A stretch of DNA of 64,000 nt from Sthenelais limicola (GCA_942159475.1 OW804096.1:138073972-138137971); one strand, 5' to 3'. Numbered from the stretch's first letter, positions 42,820-53,093 are shown. A program made the numbers and translations. The notes: a model not told the origin generated them from the letters alone.

Positions 42820-43592
42820 GGACATCACAGATCCCCGGACAGCAGCTGGATATCAGAGATCCCTGGATATTAGAGATCTACCAGATTCTGATGTTCTTGA
42901 TATCAGGATCGAACAATACTCCTATGACATCAGTTTGATTTCAGTTCCTGATATCAGAAATGATATCGGTCGGATATCGGCTCAATATCAGAACTGAGAT
43001 CAGAAATAATATCGGTGTGATATCGGCTCAATATCAGAACTGATATCAGAAATAATATCTGTCTGATATCGGCTCAATATCAGAACTGAGATCAGAAATA
43101 ATATCGGTGTGATATCGGCTCAATATCAGAACTGATATCAGAAATAATATCGGTCTGATATCGGCTCAATATCAGAACTGATATCAGAAATGACATCGGT
43201 CAGATATCGGCTCAATATCAGAACTGATATCAGAAATAATATCGGTCTGATATCGGTTCAATATCAGAACTGATATCAGAAATGATATCGGTCTGATATC
43301 GGCTCAATATCAGAACTGATATCGGAAATTATATCGGTATGATATCGGCTCGATATCAGAATTGATATCGGAAATAATATCGGTATGATATCGGCTCAAT
43401 ATCAGAAACTGATATCAGAAATAGTATTGGTCTGATATCGGCCCGATATCAGATCTGATATCAGATCTGATATCGGGCCGACTGAATTTGAGGGTGCAGT
43501 CTGATATCGATCGATATCAGATCTGATATCGGGCCGATGGAGTGTCTGATATCGGGCCGATATCGAGGTGATATCGGGTTTCTTGGTGGGCA
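42820..43592 (-). repeat. right GATATC-palindrome array
   Basis: Units of about 60 bp carrying CTGATATCAGAAATAATATC and GGTCTGATATCGGCTCAATA, the inverse of those at 30950-31330. It ends at the TTTCTTGGTGGG boundary. Confidence 0.92.
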
Positions 43593-43632
43593 ATCGGCCG
43601 TGGAGATGTGAGCAAAGAATATGTTATTATTT

Positions 43633-43867
43633 GGGTCAGATTTTAAGAAAATGTACAATTAGCAACTCTACACATTTAGGAAATTCTGCTAAATTAGGCT
43701 GGAAATTGATGAATACCGGGTATATCTCAGTATACTTGGTATCGCATTGATTTAATGTATCAATTCTGTTATGTTAAACTGCATTTCGAAGCTCATTCTT
43801 GTCTTAAATGTGAGTTATTTGAGAGGATTGGTGAAGGCCAATTGTACATTTTCTGAAAATCTGACCA
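43633..43867 (+). mobile_element. family A MITE, A3
   Basis: Complete copy ending CTGACCA with an ATTT duplication. It lies 40 bp outside the 14-kb structure. Confidence 0.88.
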
Positions 43868-44231
43868 ATTTAGGGATTTGGTAAGATTGTGTTAGTCATA
43901 ATAGCAGAGACTGTAGCTTTAACATGACACTTTCAAGTTTCTGACTGAGCCACTAAGATAACTTGTCTGGTGCAATTGTTCTCACTGCACGAAACTCCCC
44001 CATACTGCTCTTGTGATTGTCCCTACATTATGGCGTATTAATCTGAGTGAGTGAGTGAGATTGGTTACTTTACGCCCTTATCAACATATTTAATATGGTT
44101 ATATCAAGGGCGGGAGAGCTGAGAGGGAGGCAGTTTAGGATCATACCCAGGAAATAGAGATAGAGAAGAAGGGAGAGAGAGACAGAGAAAAAGAGACAGA
44201 AAGGCACTTTATGAACATACCCAGGGAATAA
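43868..44231. other. unassigned spacer, purine-rich part
   Basis: GAGAGAGACAGAGAAA-type stretch at 44150-44210. Otherwise nothing recognised. Confidence 0.35.
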
Positions 44232-44280
44232 GAGATAGAGACTTTTGCGACTTATGACTCATTTCCCTCTTACACATCAC
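44232..44280 (+). mobile_element. family B solo right terminus
   Basis: TTTTGCGACTTATGACTC and CTTACACATCACAT without the preceding interior. Confidence 0.65.
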
Positions 44281-44284
44281 ATAT

Positions 44285-44633
44285 GAGATCTGTTCTAGGG
44301 AAATGAGTCACAGGACTAGGCGCCAAAAATGGATATTAAGATATCAACATAGTTGTCAACATGAGACCAAGGGGATTGTAATGAATGTAAACATTAAGGA
44401 CATCTAATAAGTACTTTTATCTTTTTAGTTTAGTTTGAAAAAAGACTTTGCAATATTTCTTAGTGAACAATTACTAATAAAGTAGCTAAATATAATCCAT
44501 ATGATGATGTTAGAAACGCACTGATATAATCAATAAACTCACTTCAAATTGGGTAATTGGATCCTGTGAATAAATGACTCTGAAAAGTACCAATTTTGCG
44601 ACTTGTGACTCGATTCCCTCTAACACATCACAT
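44285..44633 (+). mobile_element. family B MITE
   Basis: AGGGAAATGAGTCACAG near the left and TTTTGCGACTTGTGACTC with ACACATCACAT at the right. Its last bases serve as the ACAT target of the next family A copy, so A came after B. Confidence 0.82.
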
Positions 44634-44868
44634 GGGTCAGATTTTCAGAAAATGTACAATTGACAACTGTACACATTTAGTAAATTCTGCGAAATTAAGC
44701 TGAAATGTTGTCAATACTTGCTAAATTCAAGTATATTTGACATTGCATTGATTCTAGCAATCTGTTTGGCTAGCTTGAACTGTATTTTGAACTTTATTTT
44801 TGACTGAAATTTGGGTTATTTGAGAGGATAGGTGAAGGCCAATTGTACATTTTCTGAAAATCTGGCCC
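44634..44868 (+). mobile_element. family A MITE, A1, inserted at the end of family B
   Basis: Complete copy with an ACAT duplication. The left ACAT is the terminus of the neighbouring family B copy. Confidence 0.9.
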
Positions 44869-45014
44869 ACATACAAGTTAAGCTAATTACCTATCAGGAC
44901 ATTTCCATAATATGAACAAGCCTGTAAACCAGTCCCGGTCACCCAACTCCTGTGGAGGGGCACTATATATATGTAGACCTTGGTCTGCGTCGTTACTGGT
45001 AATGACCTCGCCCT

Positions 45015-45062
45015 AGGACGTCGCCCTGATTGCACGTCATAGCGTCATGTTGCCATGGCAAT
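45015..45062 (+). promoter_or_regulatory. CRE-like sites next to an X-box-like palindrome
   Basis: GACGTCGCC, TGCACGTCAT and AGCGTCAT precede GTTGCCATGGCAAT (45049-45062), which fits the X-box in all but the last base. The adjacent CRE/X-box arrangement is promoter-like; function is inferred. Confidence 0.35.
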
Positions 45063-45117
45063 CATAATCATACCGAGCATGGAATGGGGAAGAAGCGTGT
45101 CTGCGCTAGTGGTGGCA

Positions 45118-45245
45118 GTGGTGGAGGGGGTGGGGGAGGGGACGGAGGAGGGTGTGTGTGGGGGGGGGGGGAGGGGGTTGGGTTGTGGGGCGGGGGAGGG
45201 GGGGGGGTATGGAGCGGGGGGGGGGTATGGGGCGGGAGAGGGGTG
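45118..45245 (+). repeat. G-rich low-complexity DNA
   Basis: Many runs of four to eleven G separated by one or two bases. It could form G-quadruplexes on this strand. The glycine-rich open frames are artefacts. Confidence 0.85.
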
Positions 45246-45289
45246 GGCGAGAAAAAGGGTGACAGAGAAAGAGCCTGGTAATCAGTGAT

Positions 45290-45514
45290 GGGTCAGATTT
45301 TCAGAAAATGCACAATCTACAGTTCGACACATCTATCAAATTCTGCTAAACTACAGTGAAAATTGGCATATCTGAGTTTATTCTGTATTATATCCATTCA
45401 ATAAATCTGTCTGGTTATGTTGAACTATAAGTTGAAGCTCATTTTTGTCTTAAATTGGGGATTATTTGAGAGAATTGGTGAAGGCCTATTGTACGTTTTC
45501 TGAAGATCTGGCTC
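45290..45514 (+). mobile_element. family A MITE, A2
   Basis: Both TIRs present (GGGTCAGATTTTCAG; CTGGCTC). A small interior deletion is seen. Flanks TGAT/ACGA do not match. Confidence 0.85.
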
Positions 45515-45519
45515 ACGAT

Positions 45520-45715
45520 AGGAAAATAGATGAAGAGAGAGGGAGAGGGAGAAGAGAGAGACAGGGAGAGGGAGATGCATAAAGGGAGTGAAAGGGAGAA
45601 AGAGAGACATAGAGAGAAAGAGTGAGAGAAGGAGGGAGAGGGACATAGGCAGAGTGAGAGAGATACAGAGAGGGAGATTAAACAGAAGAACAGACAGACA
45701 GAAAGAGGGGACAGG
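45520..45715. repeat. purine-rich low-complexity DNA
   Basis: GAGAGAGGGAGAGGGAGAAG-type sequence between two A2 copies. Confidence 0.85.
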
Positions 45716-45731
45716 GACAGAGGGATAAGAT

Positions 45732-45970
45732 GGGTCAGATTTTCAGAACGTCTACAGTTGTACACATCTCTCAAATTCTGCTAAATTAGAGTGAGCATTG
45801 ATAAATACTAAGTATATCTGAGTGTATTCTGTATTGTATTCATTCAATAAATCTGTCTGGTTATGTTGAACTGTATTTTGAACCTAATTTTCGTCTCATT
45901 TTTGCCTTAAATTTGGGTTATTTGAGAGGATTGGGGAAGATCAATTGTACGTTTTCTGAAGACTTGACCC
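45732..45970 (+). mobile_element. family A MITE, A2
   Basis: Both ends present with a perfect AGAT duplication. Confidence 0.9.
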
Positions 45971-46089
45971 AGATACGTGAGAAAGACAGAGACAGAAAGA
46001 ATTCAGAGAGACTGTATATTAATAGCGCCTAGTATCTGCTACATGTATGTTCATCTTACCGGTTGAAATATTTCCTAGCTAGTTTTTCA

Positions 46090-46365
46090 CATACTGTCTC
46101 ATATTAGTCCATTGTTTCCATTCGTTGCTACATAGTCTCTCATCTCATAACCATACCCAACACTGTTAGTCTTAAGATTTTTATTTTTTCGTTTTTTCTC
46201 TATGTAACAAACCCATCTATTATTGTAACGACTAAATGCAAGTAAGACGGCATTCACAGGAAGACCTGGCTGTAAAGTCAGACCTGACCAACCAAGTTGT
46301 AACAACACCATCGATTACAATAAAATTATTTTTGAATTGAATTGAATTGAATTGAATTGAAGAAG
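46090..46365 (+). mobile_element. retroelement 3' tail with (TTGAA)n
   Basis: GGAAGACCTGGCTGTAAAG and TCGATTACAATAAAATTA are followed by five TTGAA units. Blocks are shared with the minus-strand tail at 16618. Confidence 0.65.
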
Positions 46366-46369
46366 CTGA

Positions 46370-46515
46370 ATGAGAAAGGAGCAAGAGAAGAAAGAGATAA
46401 GGCAAGAGGGGAGGGAGGAGAAAGAGAGGCGAGAAAGAGAAAGTGTAGATATTGAGAGCATAAGAGAGCGGGACAGAGAGAAAGAGAGAAGAGTTAAATG
46501 GTTGGGGGTGAGAGA
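46370..46515. repeat. purine-rich low-complexity DNA
   Basis: AGAAAGAGAGGCGAGAAAGA-type sequence. Confidence 0.8.
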
Positions 46516-46519
46516 GAAG

Positions 46520-46699
46520 CAGATGGTCGAAAATTTCAAGAATATTTTCACCAATATCTTAGCTTGTATAAATGATCTAGGGAAACCAAATGCATGATGG
46601 GAAAGATGGGGACTTGTGTTATGGAAACATGTATAACACATAGATATTGATATTAGAGCACTGATAAATACTCCATGCTGAACATGACATGTTTTCTAT
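46520..46699 (-). mobile_element. family C element, left half
   Basis: TTTCACCAATATC, ACCAAATGCATGATGGG and CATGTTTTCTAT continue, after the 5.36-kb insertion, at 52061 with TATCGATTTTAGACTGTACC. Together they form one interrupted family C copy. Confidence 0.82.
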
Positions 46700-47348
46700 T
46701 AGACTAGGCCCATTTTCAGAAAATCAAACTAGTTGAGGCGTTTTTTAGTAGAAGCATTACAAGACTTGTTCTTAGACAATTGATATGTGCTGAATCCAAA
46801 TCTGGCGGATGACAGAGTGAATTTTCAATATTTTCAAGATGGCGGCCATTTAAAAAAATGGTGGCTACTTTTAATCTTTGTTACCTGTTTCTTCTTTATA
46901 GCTTAAACAATATTCAAGCTAGACTCTTTAAAAAATGTGTAGGGGTGGAAACAATATTTATTAATTATCCTGTCCAAAGTTGGTGACCTTTCTCAAGGTC
47001 AAGGTCATTTGTAATGAGGTCAAATGTCAGATATCATCATTTCTAGTGTATAATCAAACAGACAGAGAAGAAAACCTTGCAAAGAGATCACTAATAAGGC
47101 TATGGGTGATTCTTTTCAAGGAAGTTGTCCAAATAATGTTAACCTGACATCTTACAACATTTTTAGAATTCCAAAATGGCTGCCAATGTGACTGCCTCAA
47201 TAGTAACTTTGTTAATAATCATGGGATTTTGAAGTGCAGCATACCAAAACATAGGTTTTCAAGGGTGAAGAATTCATTGAATATGTCAAGAACCACTTTA
47301 AATAGTATTTTAAAAAGATACAGTGTTGCCATAGCAACCAACTTATTA
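46700..47348 (+). repeat. left long terminal inverted repeat
   Basis: Holds CGTTTTTTAGTAGAAGCATT, ATCTGGCGGATGACAGAG, CAAGATGGCGGCCATTT and AAGGTCAAGGTCATTTGT, and ends at an X-box-like GTTGCCATAGCAACC. Every block recurs inverted at 51231-52060. Confidence 0.88.
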
Positions 47349-47361
47349 ATCAGTGCATCAC

Positions 47362-47690
47362 AATTTTTTTTCCCACGTTTTTTAAAGTCTTTTATTCAGG
47401 AACATCAATGTACAGTCTCACAAATTCAGGTGATTTTCGTACCGACCTGATGCCATCAATCAATAATCTATTCTATACAGGGAGAACGTAAATTATTATA
47501 TGAAGTAAATTGTCTTATTGCAACAGTACCTTCGGTTTATGACCGTATACAATACTAAGTCGATGGATGAAAACTTGTAATCATTATAAAGATGAATTAT
47601 ACTTGAAGAACTGATTTTTTCCGGAAAACACATATTGCTCATGACTTTCACTTCCAGGGAAACAAGGTACATGCAAGACATTGTGCATGA
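47362..47690 (-). mobile_element. retroelement 3' tail
   Basis: A T-run, CCCACGTTTTTTAAAGTC and TTTTATTCAGGAAC mark a minus-strand 3' end inserted just inside the left TIR. Confidence 0.55.
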
Positions 47691-47929
47691 AACAACATAG
47701 ATGGATAAAAGTAGTTAAATGGTCAGAATCAATGCAAGAGCTCTACTAAAATTAAGTTTTCCTAAAAGGTGACAAAGATCATACTACCTCAGAAATTTGT
47801 CAAATATCTGTCTGGGAAATGTCCGGTGATATAAATCTTCAATGGTTTGTGATTGGTGGGGAAGCCAATCCTAACTTACAGATTACAGCTGGTAAGGATA
47901 TAGCATACTATTTAGAGAAAGAAAGTTAA
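47691..47929. other. unassigned DNA inside the long-TIR element
   Basis: No recognised feature. Confidence 0.3.
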
Positions 47930-49130
47930 AGGTGCATTTTCAGCTATTACAACTAGTATGTAATCATTGGTCACACATGCAGATGCCCTGTTGTGTGATG
48001 GATGTACGCAACCTCACCAAATTTACTCATATTTTGATAGATAGGACAGAATTCATCAATATCCTGCTGCTGTTATCCATATAATATAAAGCTAGAGCAA
48101 TTTCTAGGAAAGGGGGTAGAAAAAAAATGGTAGAAAGAAGGTTTTCTTTGTCCAGAATGTTCTCGGAATTTGTTGTTTTACAAACCACATTACTCATCTT
48201 TAGAGGTCTCTCCCCCCTCTCTGGATGTCGTCGTATGTGGTTTGTGAAGGTATTTGGGGTGGAAATGTGATTTTGAAGCCTTTTTTAAATTGGGATACCC
48301 ACACTCTATTTATAGCCTGGGAAAGCCCCTGTGAGATACTACGTCATTAGCAAATGTGATCCAAAAAATATCAGGAAATCTTGGAAGATCAACACACCTC
48401 AGAGTAGTGCAGACAGATCATATGCTATCCCATTTTTCTCCTTTACATAACTGTATGCTTAATGAGAAATAAAAGTTCTATAATAAGCTACGTCTAGTGG
48501 GACTTAACTACATGCAGAGGAGTGGAAGAGTGAAGAAGAGGGTGTATAGGAATAGGAGAAGGGGAGGGAGAGGATGTAGGGGAAGGGAGAGAGGGGAGGG
48601 AGAGAAAGCGGGGAGGGGGAGCATGAGTAAGAGGGGAGGGAGAGTGTGTGGGGGAATCGGAGAGGAGCAGGGGAGCATCATTTTCTAATCAAACTTGAAT
48701 ATATATTCAAAAAGTTTCTACCACTCTACATAATGTAAAACAAATGTAAAATATGGAAAAGATTCTTATTTATCATAAAAAATAAAGGAAAATGTAGTCC
48801 AAAATATATCAGGAAATCTGGGAAGATAAACACACTTCAGAGAAGTACCGACAGATCATATGTAACTGTATGCTTAATGAGAAATAATAGTTCTATATAA
48901 TGATAATAGTGAGGAAGAGGGGGGGGGGGGAGTTGGGGGAGGCAGAGGGGGGGGGGCATCGGAGATGGGGTTGGGACAGAAATTCAGGTATGAAAGACAG
49001 AGAAGAGGGGGAGGGAAAAGAGGGAGTGGGGGAAGTGGGGGGAGAGAGAGTGACCGTCCGGAGGACGGGTACTTTGCTAGTATGTTATAAATACAAGAAC
49101 TTGAATCAATTGAGAGAAAAATCTTCAATT
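47930..49130 (+). mobile_element. family J piece, split by a Helitron
   Basis: TTTACTCATATTTTGATAG, CATCAATATCCTGCTGCTG then TTA (to 48075) and TATGTTATAAATACAAGAAC (from 49081) are contiguous in other J copies (CTGCTGTTATATGTTTATAC in the 16-kb units). Confidence 0.75.
48076..49080 (+). mobile_element. non-autonomous Helitron, 1005 bp
   Basis: Begins TCCATATA after a host A and ends CTAG before a host T. A terminal hairpin CCGTCC-GGA-GGACGG (49054-49068) lies eight bases before CTAG. These are the canonical Helitron signatures (TC start, hairpin, CTRR end, A/T insertion). The sister copy at 57258 shares both ends. The interior is purine-rich and contains a tandem duplication (TATCAGGAAATC, TGTATGCTTAATGAGAAATA at about 48370 and 48810). 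No Rep/helicase, so it is non-autonomous. Confidence 0.9.
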
Positions 49131-49148
49131 CAAATAATTATATGCCCA

Positions 49149-50930
49149 GAGAGATGGCCTGTGGAATGCTCTCGTATTTCTACCAATTATAGATACCGCC
49201 ACCTGAACTATGCAAAGTGGGGAACAATATATGTGACAGAGATGGAAATGCAAAGCAATTCAATCAAGTTGACCCCAATAAAAGCCAGGAAATAGTTGGT
49301 CTAACTGATGGGTGATGGGTCTCAAGCATAGGTCTGAGATATCCCAAGGTAACTGAGAGGTATTTGGAGCAATCACTAATGAAGCTGTCCATGGGAAAGT
49401 TGATGGAGGAAATAGAATTAACCTTGCCATCAAAGGACAATAAAGGAGAGAAAATGATGACTGAGAACCATGAGAATCTAGTAGATTTCAAATTTCAAAT
49501 GGAACTGCACATGAACTGCTTAATTCGCAAAAGACCAAACTAAACCAAATATAACAGACTCTCTTCAGAGCTTCAAAGTATGGACAAGAGACTACAATTC
49601 TTGCTGAAAGACTTAGAGCAAATAAATGACAGGTTTCATTTTGCCACCTTGAAAAACTATTTGAAATGAAGCAAAACAGCACTCACAAAACTACCCTCCC
49701 TGTGGACCATTCCATTCTGCAGAAATTAGAAATCTTATGTGAGGCAGGGAGATACATTAATCTGTCTGATGTTTTAAAGCATGAATTATGGCAACCCTAG
49801 AAGAGGACAGTAAGCTATCCTGATGGATACACTTATGATAGGGATTGTTTGTCCAAAGACCCTCATCATACCAGATGATTCAGCTCTTATTGTTGATGGT
49901 GAAGGCCTTGTTGCTTTGTGTAAGACAGTTCTAAACCTAGACAGACATTTGGAGATATGCCAGATAAATCTTTAGGTGCTGCTTTCATTGTATTGATGTT
50001 GTTTTTGATTGACACAATCCACTGTCCATTAAAGAAGGTACAAGGTGGAAAAGGAAGGAAGGACATCCAATCAAAGAAATGATAGGTACAGGGATGCAAG
50101 TTGCGTGGGGTATTCATAATTGATGGTATGTGCCCTAATAGCATTGTACATGCTGCTCTCCTACATAGGAATTCCACCAGCAATTCAGTGATATCACTCC
50201 ACTGAGTTGCTGGCAAAACCTTGGCTGATAAGGGAGTGACACAGGCTGCTACTGGTACATAGCTCTCCATATATTCCAATGCAAGGGTTGGGTCTACTCT
50301 GGGGTAGATGGACAAGCTATTCTGTCAGTCCATTGATGAACAACATTTGATATGGGAAATTAATTACACATTTTGGTAATAATGGGATTGAAGTAAATCT
50401 GTCAACTGCAGGACAACTTGCATCCCTGTAGATAGTAGGCCTACTGCTTCTACACAAATTACAGGACTTACTTTCTTAGTATGAAAACAAGGCAGCTTTC
50501 TTTGTTCTTTGCAGTACATCAGTGTTAATCCCTCTTATGTTTGCAAGGGTGATATAAGGATAGCATTCAGCTATGCTAACACCAAAATTTACTCTGTTGT
50601 AATGTGGTCAAGAAACATCTTACATCTGCTCAATGGACATGCTGAAGCTATTAACAAAGAATTCTAGATGAAAGCTGGCACATATCAGAAACCTAAGTTT
50701 ATCAATATAAACTGTGTCAGATTAGGGTCCTTTGATTCTCAATACCAGTGATGCCCCATGTCTACTATCCCTGCATGCATGCCTCCATTACTGGATTGGA
50801 TTCTGATCACAATACAGTGCATGTATAGTTTATGGCAGGATAACTATAATGTGGTGATTTCTTTCTGATGTTGATGTGTGGAAGAAGGAATTCCATTAGT
50901 CCCTTTTAATCGGTTAACATCCTCATAAGA
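49149..50930 (+). pseudogene. decayed gene inside the long-TIR element, unnamed invertebrate family
   Basis: A series of open stretches in shifting frames, all on the plus strand: LNYAKWGTIYVTEMEM (to 49295), GLRYPKVTERYLEQSLMKLS with KDNKGEKMM (to about 49543), ASKYGQETTILAERLRA, HLEKLFEMKQNSTHKTTLPV followed by DHSILQKLEILCEAGRYINL (to about 49800), and MDTLMIGIVCPKTLIIPDDS followed by ALIVDGEGLVALC (to about 49976). After a family D insertion come KIYSVVMWSRNILHLLNGHA and LLSLHACLHYWIGF. The order and spacing suggest one protein of more than 500 residues broken by stops and frameshifts. From memory it recalls a large uncharacterised protein family abundant in mollusc and coral genomes (with NYARW-like and HALTGCD-like blocks), but this is unverified. 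Confidence 0.55.
50089..50428 (-). mobile_element. family D hAT-like element
   Basis: Inverted ends CAGGGATGCAAGTTG and CAACTTGCATCCCTG, flanked by TAGGTA/TAGATA (one mismatch). It is a shorter, reversed relative of 38703-39231 and interrupts the decayed gene. Confidence 0.85.
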
Positions 50931-51230
50931 ACAGCTGGGTCATGGCCTCTGCTAGCCCCCTCAGCCCAATTGGGGGCACAATTCCTCCTGTCTTAGCTTA
51001 GCCAGCAGTGCTTAATAACACATTAAGCTACTTTAATGACCAAAGCATCTGACCTCCCCCCCCCCTTCCATTTTCCTCCTTCCCTATAAAGGAAAAGAGC
51101 ACCAAACTATATAGCATTAGTCTGGAAGTGCCAAGTCACTAATGTCTTTGCTTGTTAATGAATTTGTTTTAAAAGCTTCATTCATCTTTATAATGAATAA
51201 AGCTATGATGCATTGATCAATATATTGGGT
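50931..51230. other. unassigned DNA inside the long-TIR element
   Basis: Contains a short C-run at 51056. Coding remnants may continue but cannot be followed. Confidence 0.3.
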
Positions 51231-52060
51231 GCTATGGCAACACTATCTTTTTAATATTCTATCCAAAGTTGTTTCAGACATGTTCAATGAATTCTGCACC
51301 CTTGAAAACCTATGTTTCAGTATGCTGCACTTCAAAATGCGATGATTATTAATGAAGCTACTATTTGGGCAGACATATTGGCAGCCATCTTGGAAATCTA
51401 AAAATGCTGAAATATGTCAGATTAGCATTATTCAGACAACTTCCTGGACAAAAATCAACCATAGCCTAGGGAAAGGTCTTTTTGCAAGGTTCTCTCAAAG
51501 GTTCTCTCTATGGTGGTGGTGCTTAAGTAACTTTTACTGCAGAATATAGTGCTTCTGACCTTTACGCAGCCATAATGGAGGCCATCTTGGATTGCTTATA
51601 TTGGTCACTAAGACTACATTGATATCATTGAAACAGATTCCTTGGCCAGAATCAGTCTAAACCTATTTCAGCAAGTTATGCCCCTCTGTCTGTTTGATGA
51701 TACAGCAAAAATAATGATATATGATATTTGACCTCATTACAAATGACCTTGACCTTGAGAAAGGTCACCAATATTTATTTGGATACTTTAACAATAACTT
51801 CTTTAACTCTACACAAAATTTGAACGATCTAGCTCAAATATTATTGAAGCTATTATGAATAAACAGATAACACAGCTTAAAATAAGTGGCCATTTTGAAA
51901 AATGGCCGCCATTTAGAAAATATTGAAGATATGCTCTGTCATCCGCCAGATTTGGAATTAGCACATATTAATTTTCTAAGAACAAGTGTTGTAATGCTTC
52001 TACTATAAAACGCCTCAACCACTTTAAATATCCATCTATTTCCATTTTGGGCCTAGTCTA
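51231..52060 (-). repeat. right long terminal inverted repeat
   Basis: Inverse of 46700-47348 but about 180 bp longer. The extra block around 51470-51660 has no counterpart on the left, so the left arm has a deletion or the right arm an insertion. Confidence 0.88.
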
Positions 52061-52143
52061 TATCGATTTTAGACTGTACCATTAGTCCCATGATTCCATG
52101 CGATTCTAGATTCAAAATGGCGGTTCTGCAAATCCCCTATTGT
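52061..52143 (-). mobile_element. family C element, right half
   Basis: ACTGTACCATTAGTCCCATG through CAAAATGGCGG to CCCCTATTG. Continuation of 46520-46699. Confidence 0.8.
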
Positions 52144-52168
52144 GCATTTTTTTTACAAGATCTGACCC
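52144..52168 (+). mobile_element. family A solo right terminus
   Basis: GCATTTTTTTTACAAGATCT followed by GACCC, a bare end. Confidence 0.45.
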
Positions 52169-52370
52169 ATATGAGAATGCAGAGGAACTATAGAGATAAT
52201 CTTGTATAGTGCGAAAAAGGAAATATAAAAGCAAAAGTGTGAAGGAGGGAGGGAGGAAGAACGGCGAGGGGGGGGGGGGAGCACAACGAGAGAACACCCA
52301 GATTGCAATGGAGATTGACAAAGCTAACCGCGCGAACGCACCAATTCTCGTTATAGTCTCGCACTAAAAC

Positions 52371-52389
52371 CACGTGACGCTATCACGTG
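52371..52389 (+). promoter_or_regulatory. paired CACGTG E-boxes
   Basis: CACGTG at 52371-52376 and 52384-52389, 13 bp apart, both in a GTGA/TCAC context, in a GC-richer patch (52310-52500) with CCGCGCGAACGC. It could be a small promoter; no gene identified. Confidence 0.35.
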
Positions 52390-52511
52390 ATTAAGCGGCG
52401 ATATTCTCCTGCAGACTAATGAAGTTTTCTGTCCCAGGCGAGGGATCATTTTTCCTCCGTGCTCAGATCGCCCTGGGTATATAGCTGTGTACGAGCTAGG
52501 CGACAATATGT

Positions 52512-52746
52512 GGGTCAGATATTCAGAAAATGTACAATTGGCAGCTGTACACATTTAGTAAATTCTGCTAAATTAGGCTGCAATTTGGTCAATACTAGGT
52601 AAATTCGAGTTTATTCAGCATTGCATTGACTCTAGCAACCTGTTTGGTTAGGTTGAACGGTATTTTGAAACTTATTTTTGTCCGAAATTTTTGTTATTTC
52701 AGACGATTGGTGAAGGTGAATTGTACAATTTCTGAAAATCTGACCC
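52512..52746 (+). mobile_element. family A MITE, A1
   Basis: Complete, with flanks ATGT/ATGA (three of four). Confidence 0.9.
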
Positions 52747-53090
52747 ATGACTATGGCAGACTATGCAGAACTGGGTGATATTTTCTTACATCTTCACATT
52801 TGAACTGAAATATTGGTAATTTTCTGTAGTTTGTTTGGTATAAGATTTTGATTATTCTGCGCATATAACCTCGGGATTATCAGGTTTATTTATGATATTT
52901 TTTATATAGTAGGCTAACATACCAATATTTTCATGATTTTCGTTCATGCTTTAAAACTGCATTCCTTTGCTATTATGGAAATGATCATACCAGATTTACT
53001 CACATAATCACTGAATAAAAATGTGGATATTTAAATTATTTCATGATGGCTTGGAAAAGAATGAACCAAAAAGGAGAAAATCGTTAGTAT
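52747..53090. other. unassigned AT-rich spacer
   Basis: Nothing recognised. Confidence 0.35.
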
Positions 53091-53093
53091 TTG

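Larger units (their letters stand above)
29540..43592. mobile_element. 14-kb structure with GATATC-array inverted ends
   Basis: The left boundary reads CCCACCAAGAAAGCTGATAT and the right boundary is its inverse, GATATCGGGTTTCTTGGTGG. From each boundary inward runs a long array of the palindrome GATATC in TGATATCAG/CGATATCGG contexts (left about 1.8 kb, right about 0.75 kb). Inner parts also match in inverse: TTGAGCCGATATC at the left, GATATCGGCTCAA at the right. This is the layout of a large long-TIR or foldback transposon whose interior is now full of other insertions. No target duplication could be fixed. An alternative is two separate arrays in opposite orientation. Confidence 0.6.
46700..52060. 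mobile_element. 5.36-kb long-TIR element inserted in family C
   Basis: Ends TAGACTAGGCCCATTTTC and GGGCCTAGTCTA are inverted, and the similarity continues inward for hundreds of bases. A TAT duplication (46697-46699, 52061-52063) brackets it. Comparison with intact family C (TTTTCTAT then AGATTTT) shows the uninterrupted site. The interior carries a retroelement tail, a family J piece with a Helitron, a decayed gene and a family D element. The superfamily is not determined; a 3-bp duplication is compatible with PIF/Harbinger- or CACTA-like elements. Confidence 0.8.

Noticed and set aside
45030..45288. Glycine-rich frames
   Set aside because: Encoded by runs of G; both overlapping phases look alike.
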